DNA from: CAXSDR01 sp964236445
Lineage (GTDB): Bacteria > Actinomycetota > Actinomycetes > Motilibacterales > Motilibacteraceae
Assembly: GCA_964236445.1 (NCBI GenBank)
Contig: CAXSDR010000033.1
Coordinates: forward strand, 1-33,725
Reading direction: 5' to 3'
Length of the DNA stretch: 33,725 bases
The translations under genes and the position numbers were made by a program. Under the pieces are notes generated by a model, which saw nothing but the letters and a program-made list of their open reading frames with translations, made no database searches and was not told the DNA's origin. Within the stretch, counting starts at the first letter, position 1; the number at the start of each line of letters is the position of its first letter. Positions 1 to 9,435 of the stretch are shown piece after piece.

Positions 1-1164
<1,164 letters not shown>

Positions 1165-1564
1165 GTGCACGCTCCTCACGAAGCGGTCGGCTGGGGGCCG
1201 GCTCTTCGCCCGGCGCCCTGTCCTTCCGCATGCTAGCCCCGTAGGGCGGATGTCGGCTGCCTGCGTCGGCGAAGTGGGAGCCCGAACAGGGAGTTGTGGG
1301 GTTAACTCCCCAGCACGCCGGAGGATTCCGCCCACCCTGCCTCGCCGGCCAGGTTGCGCTGGAGGCGAACACCCGGGTGGAGAACCCGCTGACGTCGTGA
1401 TGGGGTACGCGTGGGCGCCGGACTTCTGGGCCCGACACCCACGCGCTTAGCACCACATCGTCGCCTGCACCCGCGGCTTGAGCGCTTGCGCCCCACCGCA
1501 TCCGGCGGGCAGGAAGGAGCTGCTGCCCCCTAGGTGGAGACTGGTGTCGGCGCTGGCGGCGCGG
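1165..1564. other. 400-nt gap between clpC and lsr2 (clpC leader and lsr2 3' region)
   Basis: No coding frame with actinobacterial character was found here. The part next to clpC should hold its promoter. A TAGCAT hexamer on the minus strand near 1228-1233 is a weak -10 candidate, and I could not find a convincing ClgR operator. The part next to lsr2 contains an interrupted hairpin, listed separately. A TGGGG/CCCCA stem around GTTAAC lies near 1297-1312 and its role is unknown. Confidence 0.5.
1408..1445 (-). terminator. Candidate transcription terminator downstream of lsr2
   Basis: An inverted repeat has outer arms CGCGTGGG (1408-1415) and CCCACGCG (1438-1445). The inner bases can extend the stem with two mismatches. 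It lies about 120 bases past the lsr2 stop. There is no U tract, which is common for GC-rich actinobacterial hairpins, so the terminator role is an inference. Confidence 0.35.
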
Positions 1565-1930
1565 CTAGTGAGCCGCGTCGTAGGCGCTGATCACCGAGGC
1601 CGGGATGCGGCCGCGCTCGTTGACGCTGTGCCCTTGCGCGCGCGCCCACTCGCGGATGGCGGCATTGTCGCCACGACGCGCGCTGGTGCCCGAGCCGCTG
1701 CCGGTCGAGGTCGTCGCTGCACGGGCGCGGGTGCCACGAGGCGCGCCACCGCGGCCCGAGGTGCGGCGGCCGTGCCCGACATAGGCCGAGAAAGCGTCAC
1801 GCAATGCCTGCGCGTTGCGTGCGCTGAGATCGATCTCATAAGAAATGCCGTCGAGGGCGAACGTCACGGTTTCTTCCGCCGTGCCGCCGTCTATGTCGTC
1901 CTCGAGGGTGACGACGGTCTTCTGTGCCAC
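1565..1930 (-). CDS. lsr2: Lsr2 nucleoid-associated, H-NS-like silencer
   Basis: Lsr2 binds AT-rich DNA in the minor groove, bridges it and silences transferred genes, acting much like H-NS. I placed the start at the GTG at 1928-1930, giving AQKTVVTLEDD, the usual Lsr2 beginning. A GGAAGG ribosome site sits about 8 bases upstream. The ATG 19 codons further up gives an unlikely N-terminal extension. The product is 121 residues. The N-terminal dimerisation half includes the segment TFALDGISYEIDLS. A basic Gly/Ser/Arg linker follows, then the C-terminal DNA-binding domain (N-A-A-I-R-E-W-A...) with the AT-hook-like R-G-R in ERGRIPASV. Length and layout match the mycobacterial protein, and lysS is the neighbour there as well. 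Confidence 0.96.
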   Translation of the reverse strand: MAQKTVVTLEDDIDGGTAEETVTFALDGISYEIDLSARNAQALRDAFSAYVGHGRRTSGRGGAPRGTRARAATTSTGSGSGTSARRGDNAAIREWARAQGHSVNERGRIPASVISAYDAAH

Positions 1931-1977
1931 AGGATTGCCTTCCAGATCGCATTGAGATGGCTGCCCCATCGGCGCTA

Positions 1978-2006
1978 TTAGTATCACGAATTGCTGGGCC
2001 GTTGGC
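1978..2006 (-). promoter_or_regulatory. Candidate lsr2 promoter
   Basis: On the minus strand GCCAAC (2001-2006) is followed after 17 bases by TACTAA (1978-1983), about 48 bases before the lsr2 GTG. The surrounding leader is clearly richer in A/T than the rest of the window, which would suit binding by Lsr2 itself. This is an inference from base pattern only. Confidence 0.4.
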
Positions 2007-2085
2007 AGTGGCTCACGCTCTCGACACGATCTGTGTGTCTCATCTCATTGCAAAGCGCAACCAGCGACCACTGGACTGCGCATCG

Positions 2086-2199
2086 TCACTGCCGATCTTT
2101 GTGCTTGCCGTCGGTGGCGCGGAACGCGACCACGAGGACGGACACGAAGAGGATCGCCATGAAGATCGGAGGGGCCAGGGCCGCTAGCGCAGTGAGCAC
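2086..2199 (-). CDS. Possible small single-pass membrane protein (37 residues)
   Basis: A short frame starts at GTG (2197-2199), 10 bases after the acetyltransferase stop, and ends at TGA 2086-2088. The product has one hydrophobic helix (about residues 10-26, PPIFMAILFVSVLVVAF) followed by a basic polar tail, RATDGKHKDRQ. The ribosome site is poor: a GGGGG run lies only 1-2 bases before the GTG. An internal ATG would give 24 residues and has no better site. The hydrophobic-then-charged design and the tight spacing argue for a real small protein at the end of the lysS operon. I do not recognise a family and suggest no function. Confidence 0.45.
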   Translation of the reverse strand: MLTALAALAPPIFMAILFVSVLVVAFRATDGKHKDRQ

Positions 2200-2209
2200 G
2201 CCCCCATGC

Positions 2210-2722
2210 TTACATCACCTTGAGCATCCTGGCGTTCCCCAGGGTGTTGGGTTTGACCCATTCGAGGTCGAGGAACTCGGCCACACCCTCGTCATAGGAC
2301 TCCAGCAGCGCCGCGAACACCTGGGGCGACACCGGCGTGCCCTCGATCTCCTCGAAACCGTGCGCCCCGAAGAAACGGGTCTCGAAGGTGAGACAGAACA
2401 CCCGCTCGACGCCGAGCTCGCGGGCCTGGTCCATCAGCGCGGCCAGCAGGGCGCCGCCCACACCGTGACCACGCGAGACCGGGTCGACGGCGAGCGTGCG
2501 CACCTCGGCGAGGTCCTCCCACAGGCAGTGCAGGGCACCGCAGCCGACCACCCGCCCGCCGACCTCGGCGATGCGGAACTCCTGGACGGTCTCGAAGAGG
2601 TTCACCAGCGACTTGCGCAGCAGGATGCGGTCGTCGGCGTAGGAGTCCACCAGGTCGCGGATGGTGGGCACGTCGGCGGTGCGGGCCCGGCGTACGGTCA
2701 CGGGGCTGGGAGAACCGCTCAT
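2210..2722 (-). CDS. argA: GNAT acetyltransferase, probable amino-acid (glutamate) N-acetyltransferase, ArgA-like
   Basis: The 170-residue product matches the short actinobacterial ArgA type (like Rv2747 of M. tuberculosis), which makes N-acetylglutamate from glutamate and acetyl-CoA in arginine synthesis. Visible features are an N-terminal VRRARTADVPTIRDLV segment and the acetyl-CoA site with V-x-P-x-x-R-G-x-G-V-G (AVDPVSRGHGVGGALL). The late segment FCLTFETRFFGAHGFEEI is characteristic of this family. The ATG (2720-2722) overlaps the lysS stop as ATGA, so translation is probably coupled. The longer open frame upstream is the lysS coding region read out of phase. Exact substrate is family inference; a related GNAT with another amino-acid substrate is possible. 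Confidence 0.8.
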   Translation of the reverse strand: MSGSPSPVTVRRARTADVPTIRDLVDSYADDRILLRKSLVNLFETVQEFRIAEVGGRVVGCGALHCLWEDLAEVRTLAVDPVSRGHGVGGALLAALMDQARELGVERVFCLTFETRFFGAHGFEEIEGTPVSPQVFAALLESYDEGVAEFLDLEWVKPNTLGNARMLKVM

Positions 2723-4230
2723 CCGCGCTCGGGGCGGACGAAGGGGAACAGGATCGTCTCGCGGATGCCTGAGCCCGTGAGCAGCATCACGAGTCGGTCG
2801 ACGCCCATGCCGAGCCCGCCCATGGGCGGGGCGCCGTGCTCGAGCGCGCGTAGGAAGTCCTCGTCGAGCGACATCGCGTCGACGTCGCCGGCAGCTGCGC
2901 GCAGCGACTGGGCCGTCAGCCGGCGGCGCTGCTCGACGGGGTCGATCAGCTCGCTGTAGGCGACGGCCAGCTCGACCCCGCCGACGACGAGGTCCCACGC
3001 CTCCACCAGCCGTGGCTCGTCGCGGTGGGGCCGGGCGAGCGGGCGTACGTCGGCGGGATAGTCCCGGACGAACGTCGGCTGCACCAGCGTGTGCTCGACG
3101 AGCTTCTCGAACAGCTCGAGCACGACGTCACCCTCGCGCCAGCCCGGCTGCAGGGCCACACCGGTGCGCGCGGCGTGCTTCGCCAGGTCGGGCAGCGAGG
3201 TGTCGACGGTGACCTGCTCGCCGAGCGCCTGCGACACGGCCCCGTGCACGGTGACGGCCTGCCACGGCGCCGCGAGGTCGATCTCGGCCTCGCCCGACGC
3301 GACCACGGTGCGGTCGACGGCTCGGGCCGCCCCGAGCACCAGCGTGCGGGTGAGCTCGGCCATGGAGTCGTAGTCGCCGTAGGCGCCGTAGGCCTCGAGC
3401 ATGGTGAACTCGGGCGAGTGCGTGCTGTCCACGCCCTCGTTGCGGAAGATGCGCCCGATCTCGTAGACCCGCTCGATGCCGCCCACGACCGCGCGCTTGA
3501 GATAGAGCTCGAGGGCGATGCGGAGATACATCGGCATGTCGAAGGCGTGGAGATGGGTCTGGAACGGTCGGGCGGCCGCGCCGCCGTGCAGCACCTGCAG
3601 GGCCGGGGTCTCGACCTCGACGTAGTCCCCGGCGTGCAGGGTCTCGCGCAGCGAGCGCACGACCGTCGCACGGGTGCGGACCATCGCGCGGGCGTCGGGG
3701 TTGACGATGAGGTCGACGTAGCGCTGGCGGACGCGCGCCTCCTCGCCCAGCCCCCGGTGCTTGTCCGGCAGCGGCCGCAGCGCCTTGGAGGTCAGCGTCC
3801 ACGAGTCGGCGAGGACCGAGAGCTCGCCGCGCTTGGAGGTGATCACCTCGCCGAGGATGCCGACGTGGTCACCGAGGTCGACGTCGGTCTTCCACGCGGC
3901 GAGGCGCTCGGCACCGACCCGATCGAGGGAGAGCATCACCTGCAGGTCGCCACTGACGTCGCGCAGCCTGGCGAAGCACAGCTTGCCGCCGATGCGGCTG
4001 AGGACCACGCGGCCCGCGACCGCGACCCGCGCACCGGTGGCGGCGTCCGGTGCAAGGTCGGGGTGCTCCGCGCGTACGGCGCTGACGAGGTGGGTGCGCG
4101 CGAAGCCGACGGGATAGGGGTCGACACCCTCGGCACGCAGCCGGGCCAGCTTGTCGCGGCGGACCTGCTCCTGCTCGCTGGTGCTCGCGTCGTCGGGCAG
4201 CTGAGGGGGGTCGTGCAGGGTCTCGCTCAC
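2719..4230 (-). CDS. lysS: Lysyl-tRNA synthetase, class II
   Basis: This enzyme charges tRNA-Lys with lysine using ATP. I chose the GTG at 4228-4230, giving 503 residues, the usual LysRS length. Upstream codons in frame run through low-complexity sequence and the divergent promoter region. No clear ribosome site precedes the GTG, so a leaderless transcript is possible. Residues about 66-150 form the OB-fold anticodon-binding domain. The class II core follows, with motif 1 around YVEVETPAL (203-211), motif 2 FRNEG (262-266) and motif 3 GLGMGVDRL near the C-terminus. The stop overlaps the start of the ArgA-like gene by four bases. The lsr2-lysS neighbourhood is the same as in Mycobacterium. Confidence 0.95.
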   Translation of the reverse strand: MSETLHDPPQLPDDASTSEQEQVRRDKLARLRAEGVDPYPVGFARTHLVSAVRAEHPDLAPDAATGARVAVAGRVVLSRIGGKLCFARLRDVSGDLQVMLSLDRVGAERLAAWKTDVDLGDHVGILGEVITSKRGELSVLADSWTLTSKALRPLPDKHRGLGEEARVRQRYVDLIVNPDARAMVRTRATVVRSLRETLHAGDYVEVETPALQVLHGGAAARPFQTHLHAFDMPMYLRIALELYLKRAVVGGIERVYEIGRIFRNEGVDSTHSPEFTMLEAYGAYGDYDSMAELTRTLVLGAARAVDRTVVASGEAEIDLAAPWQAVTVHGAVSQALGEQVTVDTSLPDLAKHAARTGVALQPGWREGDVVLELFEKLVEHTLVQPTFVRDYPADVRPLARPHRDEPRLVEAWDLVVGGVELAVAYSELIDPVEQRRRLTAQSLRAAAGDVDAMSLDEDFLRALEHGAPPMGGLGMGVDRLVMLLTGSGIRETILFPFVRPERG

Positions 4231-4335
4231 GCGGGCCAGCGTATCGAGCGCGGGCAGCGCCACCCGGCGGACATACTGCGACGAGGTGCCCCGAGCCCGG
4301 GCCGACCTGACGCCATCGCAGGAGCGGGGAACGCA

Positions 4336-4749
4336 GTGAATGTCTGGCATCGCCACCCGGGGGTGCGCACCGGCGCGCAGCTGACCAGCGGCGAGCGTGC
4401 CGCCGACGTCGTGCGCAACGGCATGGGCTCGTGGCCCTTCGTCTTCGCCTTCCTGGCGTCGATGGCGCTGTGGGCGGGCTACAACAGGCGCTCGGGCTTC
4501 GACCCCTACCCGTTCATCCTGCTCAACCTGTTCCTCTCGATGGTCGCCGGCCTGCAGGGCGCGATCCTGCTCATCTCGGCGAAGCGCGCCGACTCGGTGA
4601 GCAGCGAGGTCGCCGTGCACACCCTCGAGAACACCGCCAGGCTCAAGGAGCTGATCGAGGCCAACACCGCGCTGACCGAGACGGTGTCGAAGCTGGCCAC
4701 GCAGATCCACGCCCACGTGTGCGGCGACGACGGCGCGACCGGGCGCTGA
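4336..4749 (+). CDS. DUF1003 family membrane protein
   Basis: This 137-residue protein of unknown function is read from the GTG at 4336-4338, with a purine-rich site (GGAG at 4321-4324, GGGGA at 4326-4330) upstream. The N-terminal segment VRTGAQLTSGERAADVVRNG leads into the family core MGSWPFVFAFLASMALW. A loop with GFDPYPFILLN comes next, then a second transmembrane helix, LFLSMVAGLQGAILLIS. These are DUF1003 hallmarks. The C-terminal half is polar and helical (about residues 85-125, heptad-like VHTLENTARLKELIEAN), probably a cytoplasmic coiled coil. It is the only plus-strand gene between lysS and the pan-nad genes and is divergent from lysS. The family is seen; the role is not known. Confidence 0.88.
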   Translation: MNVWHRHPGVRTGAQLTSGERAADVVRNGMGSWPFVFAFLASMALWAGYNRRSGFDPYPFILLNLFLSMVAGLQGAILLISAKRADSVSSEVAVHTLENTARLKELIEANTALTETVSKLATQIHAHVCGDDGATGR

Positions 4750-4752
4750 GCC

Positions 4753-4765
4753 CGGTGCGACACCG
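4753..4765. terminator. Small hairpin between convergent DUF1003 and coaX genes
   Basis: CGGTG (4753-4757) and CACCG (4761-4765) form a 5-bp stem with a 3-base loop, in a 31-base gap between two convergent stop codons. It is short and has no U tract, so this is a weak terminator candidate. Confidence 0.25.
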
Positions 4766-4780
4766 CCCGGTGGTCGGGCA

Positions 4781-5581
4781 TCAGCCCGGCGAGTTGCGCT
4801 CGAAGACCAGCCGCAGGCCGATGAGGGTCAGCCACGGCTCGTGCACGTCGATGCTCGCGGCCTCGTCGAGCATCAGCGGGGCGAGACCTCCCGTCGCGAT
4901 GACGGTCACGTCGTCGGGATCGCCGGCGGGCCCGACCAGCTCGCGTGCCATGCGGGCGACGAGCCCGTCGACCTGCCCGGCGAATCCATAGATGATGCCC
5001 GACTGCAGCGCCTCGACGGTGCCTCGCCCGATCACGCAACGCGGTCGCGCCAGTTCGACCTTGCGCAGCTGTGCGCCCCGGGCGCCGAGCGCCTCGACGC
5101 TGATCTCGATGCCGGGCGCGATCGCACCGCCGAGATATTCACCCTTGGCCGAGACCGCGTCGAACGTCGTCGCCGTGCCGAAGTCGACGACGATCGACGG
5201 GCCGCCGTGCAGGTGGACGGCGGCGAGCGCGTTCACGACACGGTCGGAGCCGACCTCCTTGGGGTTGTCGGTCAGGACCGGGACGCCGGTGCGTACGCCT
5301 GGTTCGACGATGACGGCCGGCACCTCGGCGTAGTAACGCCGGAACAGCGACCGGACCTCGTGCAGCACCGAGGGCACGGTCGAGCAGACCGCGATGCCGT
5401 CGATGTCGGAGACGGCGCCCCTCGACTGCGACAGCAGGCCGGTGAACACGACGGCGAGCTCGTCGGCGGTGCGCCGCGCATCGGTCGCGATGCGCCAGTG
5501 CTCGAGGACCTCGTCGCCGTCGAACAGCCCCAGCACGGTGTGGGTGTTGCCGATGTCGACGGCGAGCAGGCGGAACGCCAA
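4781..5581 (-). CDS. coaX: Type III pantothenate kinase CoaX
   Basis: CoaX phosphorylates pantothenate, the first step from vitamin B5 to coenzyme A. The 266-residue product has the ASKHA-type phosphate motifs: AVDIGNTHTVLGLFDG at the N-terminus and IVVDFGTATTFDAV near residue 130. It also has the family segment GSDRVVNALAAVHLHGG. I placed the start at TTG 5579-5581, one base after the nadC stop. This puts the DIGNT motif about 10 residues from the N-terminus, as in the family. No ATG or GTG lies nearby and the ribosome site is weak (AGGG). The gene closes the panC-panD-nadB-nadC-coaX train, and pantothenate is the product of PanC just upstream. Confidence 0.93.
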   Translation of the reverse strand: MAFRLLAVDIGNTHTVLGLFDGDEVLEHWRIATDARRTADELAVVFTGLLSQSRGAVSDIDGIAVCSTVPSVLHEVRSLFRRYYAEVPAVIVEPGVRTGVPVLTDNPKEVGSDRVVNALAAVHLHGGPSIVVDFGTATTFDAVSAKGEYLGGAIAPGIEISVEALGARGAQLRKVELARPRCVIGRGTVEALQSGIIYGFAGQVDGLVARMARELVGPAGDPDDVTVIATGGLAPLMLDEAASIDVHEPWLTLIGLRLVFERNSPG

Positions 5582-5582
5582 C

Positions 5583-6503
5583 TCAGGCGCCCTGCACGAG
5601 GGCGGGCCCGGCGACCGGCTCGTCGGCCGGACGTAGGTCGAGCCCGATGTCGAGCACGCGCGCCGAGTGCGTGAGCGAGCCCACCGAGAGGTAGTCGACG
5701 CCGGTCTGCGCCACCTCGCGCGCGGTGTCGAGGGTGAGGCCGCCGCTGGCCTCGAGCTTGGCGCGACCGGCGACCAGGGTGACCGCCCGTCGCATGTCGG
5801 CGATGTCCATGTTGTCGAGCAGCACCAGGTCAGCACCGGCGTCGACGGCGCGTACGGCGTCCGCCACGGTGTCGGCCTCGACCTCGACAGCCAGGTCCGG
5901 GAACTCGCGGCGTACGCGCCGGAAGGCCTCGACCACTCCCCCTGCGGCCACGACATGGTTGTCCTTGACCATCGCGGCGTCCGAGAGCGACATGCGGTGG
6001 TTGGTGCCGCCGCCGCAGCGGACGGCGTATTTCTCCAGGGCGCGCAGGCCCGGCGTCGTCTTGCGTGTGTCGCGCACCTCGGCGCCCGTGCCGTCGACCG
6101 TCGACACCCAGACCGCGGTGAGGGTGGCGATGCCGGAGAGGCGGCCGATGAGGTTGAGCGCGGTGCGCTCGGCGGTCAGCAGCGAGCGGGTCGAGCCGCG
6201 CACCGTGACCAGCACGGTGCCCTCCCGCACGAAGCTGCCGTCCGGCACGACGAGCTGGGCGATCACGCCGCCGACCAGCTCGAACACCGCCGCGGCGACC
6301 GGCACGCCGGCGATGACGCCCGCGCTGCGCGACGACAGGTCACCCACGGAGATCGCGGACTCCTCGACCGTCGCGACCGTCGTGGCGTCGACGCCACCGG
6401 CAAGGTCCTCGGCGACCGCGCGCAGGATGACGTCCTCGACATAGGCGGGGTCGAGGCCGCCACGCAGCAGCTCGGCGCGGGTGGGCTCGCTGATCGCGCT
6501 CAC
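5583..6503 (-). CDS. nadC: Nicotinate-nucleotide pyrophosphorylase (carboxylating), quinolinate phosphoribosyltransferase
   Basis: NadC converts quinolinate and PRPP to nicotinate mononucleotide with loss of CO2, in de novo NAD synthesis. The start is the GTG at 6501-6503, which overlaps the nadB stop as GTGA and gives 306 residues. The frame stays open 37 codons further up, but that part is a proline/arginine-rich antisense of the nadB end and is not credible. Family segments are visible: the N-terminal EDLAGGVDATT, then LTAERTALNLIGRLSGIAT. The substrate-binding DTRKTTPGLRALEKYAVRCGG and NHRMSLSDAAMVKDNH follow, and the C-terminal SGGLTLDTA and VDYLSVGSLTHS complete the set. It depends on NadB upstream for quinolinate; no nadA is present in this window. 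Confidence 0.95.
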   Translation of the reverse strand: MSAISEPTRAELLRGGLDPAYVEDVILRAVAEDLAGGVDATTVATVEESAISVGDLSSRSAGVIAGVPVAAAVFELVGGVIAQLVVPDGSFVREGTVLVTVRGSTRSLLTAERTALNLIGRLSGIATLTAVWVSTVDGTGAEVRDTRKTTPGLRALEKYAVRCGGGTNHRMSLSDAAMVKDNHVVAAGGVVEAFRRVRREFPDLAVEVEADTVADAVRAVDAGADLVLLDNMDIADMRRAVTLVAGRAKLEASGGLTLDTAREVAQTGVDYLSVGSLTHSARVLDIGLDLRPADEPVAGPALVQGA

Positions 6504-8146
6504 GAGGTGCTCCGGAGGGGCTGGCGGCGGAGGTGGACCTCGCCGTCCTGCAGCGTGCTCACGAGGTGGGTCCTCCATCGGTCGTCGTCGAGCTGGGGAT
6601 GGTCGTCTCGCCAATGGCTGCCGCGAGTCTCCTCACGAGCCGCCGCAGCAGCCGTCAGGGCGGTCGCCACCGTCAGCAGGTTGGTCGCCTCCCAGCACTC
6701 GGTGCACGGCTCGTCACACCCGTCGGCGGCCAGGACGTCGAGCGCGTTGAGGGCCTGCGCCAGCGTGTCGGCCGAGCGCAGGACGCCGACGTCGCGCGAC
6801 ATGACCTGCTGCACCTGGGCGCGCACCTCGGCGCGCAGCAGCCCGGCGGAGGCGGTCGGGCGCGCGGGCGCGGCCTGCCCGGGCACACCGTCGGCGAGGT
6901 CGAGCCCGATGCGCGCAGCGAACACCAGTCCCTCGAGCAGGCTGTTGGACGCGAGGCGGTTCGCGCCGTGCACGCCCGTGCACGCCACCTCCCCGCATGC
7001 GTAGAGACCCGGGACGCTGGTGCGGCCGCGCAGGTCGGTGCGTACGCCCCCGGAGGCGTAGTGGCTCGCCGGCACGACCGGCACGAGCTCGCGCACCGGG
7101 TCGATGCCGTGCTCGCGGCAGCTGGCCAGGATCGTCGGGAAGCGCCGGCGCCACCGCTCCTCGCCCAGGTCACGGGCGTCGAGCCACACGTGCTGGGCGC
7201 CGGTCCGGCGCATGCGACGCAGGATCGCCTTGGCCACGACGTCACGCGGCGCGAGGTCGGCCAGCTCGTGCTGGCCCGCCATGAAGCGGAAGCCGCCGTC
7301 GTCGACGAGGAACGCACCCTCACCACGGACCGCCTCGGAGATCAGCGGCTGCTGACCCCCGCTCTTCTCGCCGAGCCAGAGCACCGTCGGGTGGAACTGC
7401 ACGAACTCGAGATCGCTGACCTCAGCGCCGGCACGCAGCGCGAGCGCCACCCCGTCACCGGTGGAGACGTCGGGGTTGGTGGTGGCGGAATAGACCTGGC
7501 CGAGGCCGCCGGTCGCCAGGATCACGGCCCGCCCCAGCGCGGCCCCGACACCGTCGCGGGCACCCTCCCCGATGACGTGAAGGGTCAGCCCGCACGCCCG
7601 CGAGCCGTCCTCGGGCCCGGAGCGCAGCAGGTCGAGCACGAGCGCGTGCTCGACGATGTCGACGCCCGGGTCGGCGTGCACCGCAGCGACCAGCGCGCGC
7701 TGCACCTCGAGCCCGGTGGCGTCGCCGCCTGCATGCACGATGCGGTCCCGATGGTGACCGCCCTCGCGCGTGAGCGAGAGCTCGCCCGAGCTGTCGCGGT
7801 CGAGCCGTGCCCCCCGCCTGATCAGCTCGCGCACCCGGTCGGGGCCCTCCGTCACCAGCACGCGGACGGCGTCGACCTCACAGAGCCCGACGCCCGCGAC
7901 GAGGGTGTCACGCAGGTGCTCCTCGGCGCTGTCGAGGGGGCCGAGCGCCGCGGCGATGCCACCCTGCGCCCAGCGTGTCGAGCCCGCCTCGAGCCAGGTC
8001 TTGGTCGCGAGCAGCACCGACAGGCCCGCCGCGCGGGCGCCGAGGGCCGCGGTCAGGCCCGCGATGCCGCTGCCCACGACGACGACATCGGCCTGCGCGG
8101 TCCAGCCGGGCTCGGGTGCCAGCAGGCGCTGCGGCAGCGTGCTCAC
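6500..8146 (-). CDS. nadB: L-aspartate oxidase
   Basis: NadB is a flavoenzyme that oxidises L-aspartate to iminoaspartate, which NadA condenses to quinolinate. The product has 548 residues from the GTG at 8144-8146, which overlaps the panD stop as GTGA. The FAD dinucleotide motif VVGSGIAGLTAALGA is at about residues 24-38, followed by STRWAQGGIAAAL. The fumarate reductase/succinate dehydrogenase-type catalytic region includes ATGGLGQVYSATTNP and EFVQFHPT. The late FAD segment YACGEVACTGVHGANRLASN is typical of NadB. The C-terminal helical domain includes a Cys-rich GCDEPCTECWEATNLL. The run of overlapping genes implies one transcript with panC, panD, nadC and coaX. Confidence 0.95.
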   Translation of the reverse strand: MSTLPQRLLAPEPGWTAQADVVVVGSGIAGLTAALGARAAGLSVLLATKTWLEAGSTRWAQGGIAAALGPLDSAEEHLRDTLVAGVGLCEVDAVRVLVTEGPDRVRELIRRGARLDRDSSGELSLTREGGHHRDRIVHAGGDATGLEVQRALVAAVHADPGVDIVEHALVLDLLRSGPEDGSRACGLTLHVIGEGARDGVGAALGRAVILATGGLGQVYSATTNPDVSTGDGVALALRAGAEVSDLEFVQFHPTVLWLGEKSGGQQPLISEAVRGEGAFLVDDGGFRFMAGQHELADLAPRDVVAKAILRRMRRTGAQHVWLDARDLGEERWRRRFPTILASCREHGIDPVRELVPVVPASHYASGGVRTDLRGRTSVPGLYACGEVACTGVHGANRLASNSLLEGLVFAARIGLDLADGVPGQAAPARPTASAGLLRAEVRAQVQQVMSRDVGVLRSADTLAQALNALDVLAADGCDEPCTECWEATNLLTVATALTAAAAAREETRGSHWRDDHPQLDDDRWRTHLVSTLQDGEVHLRRQPLRSTS

Positions 8147-8589
8147 CGCGATCCACCAGCGGCCGAACGGGCCGAGACCGCGAAAGCCGGCCGCCGTTGC
8201 GACGGGTCGCCCGGCACCGGCTCGGCCGGGTCGCCGCCCAGCGCAACGACGCGGTTGGCGGCGTCGACATGAACGACGCGCGGCTCGAGGTCACGCGCCT
8301 CGCGGTCGTCGACCTGCACGAACGCCATGACGATGACGAGGTCACCCGGGTGCACGAGGTGCGCGGCCGCGCCGTTGACGCCGATGACCCCGCTGCCGGC
8401 CGCGCCCTCGATGAGGTAGGTCTGCAGGCGTACGCCGTTGGTCACGTCGACCAGATGCACCAGCTCGCCGGGCAGCAGGCCGGCGGCACCGAGCAGGTCG
8501 GCGTCGACCGTCAGCGACCCGACGTAGTCGAGGTCGGCCGTGGTCACGGTGGCGCGGTGGATCTTTGCCGAGAGCATCGTGCGCAGCAT
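8143..8589 (-). CDS. panD: Aspartate 1-decarboxylase (pyruvoyl enzyme)
   Basis: PanD makes beta-alanine from aspartate for pantothenate synthesis. It is made as a proenzyme and cleaves itself between Gly24 and Ser25 to create the pyruvoyl group. Both residues are visible in DYVGSLTVD at the right position from the ATG 8587-8589. The start MLRTMLSAKIHRATVT and the segments NGVRLQTYLIEG and GVNGAAAHLVHPGD are family typical. At 148 residues it is somewhat longer than E. coli PanD (126), through a low-complexity C-terminal tail. It starts 6 bases after the panC stop and overlaps nadB by four bases. Its product is the second substrate of PanC. Confidence 0.96.
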   Translation of the reverse strand: MLRTMLSAKIHRATVTTADLDYVGSLTVDADLLGAAGLLPGELVHLVDVTNGVRLQTYLIEGAAGSGVIGVNGAAAHLVHPGDLVIVMAFVQVDDREARDLEPRVVHVDAANRVVALGGDPAEPVPGDPSQRRPAFAVSARSAAGGSR

Positions 8590-8595
8590 GGGGGT

Positions 8596-9435
8596 TCAGC
8601 CTCCGAGTTCGAGCGGCACGTTGTCGAGCAGCCTGGTCGTGCCGACGCGGGCGGCGACCAGCAGGCGGGCAGGCCCGTCAGGTGGCGCCGGCCCGAGATC
8701 GGGATCGCGGACCACGAGGTAGTCGACCTCGAGCGAGGTCTCCGCGAGCCGGTGCCGCGCGACCTTCACGACGGCCTCGGGGCCCAGCGACGCCCCCGCC
8801 ATGCCGGCCGCGAGCGCGTCGGGCAGCGCCAGGGCGACCACGCGCTGCCCGTCGTCGAGGAAGCGGTTGCGGCTCGAGAGCGCCAGCCCGTCAGGGGCAC
8901 GCACGATCGGGACGCCCACCACCCGCACCCGCAGGCCGAGGTCGGCGACCATGCGCCGCACCAGCACCAGCTGTTGGTAGTCCTTCTCGCCGAAGACCGC
9001 GAGGTCGGGCGAGACGCAGTGCAGCAGGACCAGCACGACGGTCAGGACACCGCTGAAGTGACCGGGCCGGGCGGAGCCTTCGAGCTCGTCGCCGAGCGGG
9101 CCGGGGTCAACCCTGACCTGCGGCTCGCCGTGGGCATAGACGTCGCGCGCCCCCGGCGCGAACACCACGTCGACGCCATGGGCCTGGCAGAGCGCGAGAT
9201 CCTGCTCGAGCGTGCGGGGATAGCGGTCGAGGTCTTCCTCGGCGCCGAACTGCAGCGGGTTGACGAAGATCGTCACGACCACCGTCCCGAGGCCGCGCAC
9301 GCGCTCACGAGCCGCCCGCACCAGCGCGGCGTGGCCCTCGTGCAGCGCGCCCATCGTCATGACGACGGCGATCGGGCGGGGCATGCCCGCCAGCGCGGCG
9401 TCGAGGTCGGCCCGGGTGCGGGCCAGCACCGTCAC
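8596..9435 (-). CDS. panC: Pantothenate synthetase
   Basis: PanC joins pantoate and beta-alanine with ATP to make pantothenate. The 279-residue product starts at GTG 9433-9435, overlapping the DUF2520 stop as GTGA. Motifs seen are the nucleotide-binding MTMGALHEGH (about residues 27-36) and TIFVNPLQFGAEEDLDRYPR. Further on are the pantoate-binding RPGHFSGVLTVV, FGEKDYQQL and the KMSKS-like LALSSRNRFLDD. Length and motif order match bacterial PanC. Together with panD upstream of nadB and coaX downstream, it forms a vitamin B5/CoA gene set. Confidence 0.97.
   Translation of the reverse strand: MTVLARTRADLDAALAGMPRPIAVVMTMGALHEGHAALVRAARERVRGLGTVVVTIFVNPLQFGAEEDLDRYPRTLEQDLALCQAHGVDVVFAPGARDVYAHGEPQVRVDPGPLGDELEGSARPGHFSGVLTVVLVLLHCVSPDLAVFGEKDYQQLVLVRRMVADLGLRVRVVGVPIVRAPDGLALSSRNRFLDDGQRVVALALPDALAAGMAGASLGPEAVVKVARHRLAETSLEVDYLVVRDPDLGPAPPDGPARLLVAARVGTTRLLDNVPLELGG

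Noticed and set aside
1180..1300. ClgR operator upstream of clpC
   Set aside because: I looked for a CGC-N5-GCG type site and found only imperfect resemblance in GC-rich sequence.
3025..4335. Long plus-strand frame running into the DUF1003 gene from opposite lysS
   Set aside because: Only the last 137 codons match DUF1003; the rest is antisense to lysS and would add over 430 meaningless residues.
6504..6614. 37-codon N-terminal extension of nadC
   Set aside because: It is proline- and arginine-rich and overlaps the nadB 3' end. The GTGA overlap start at 6503 gives the normal family length.
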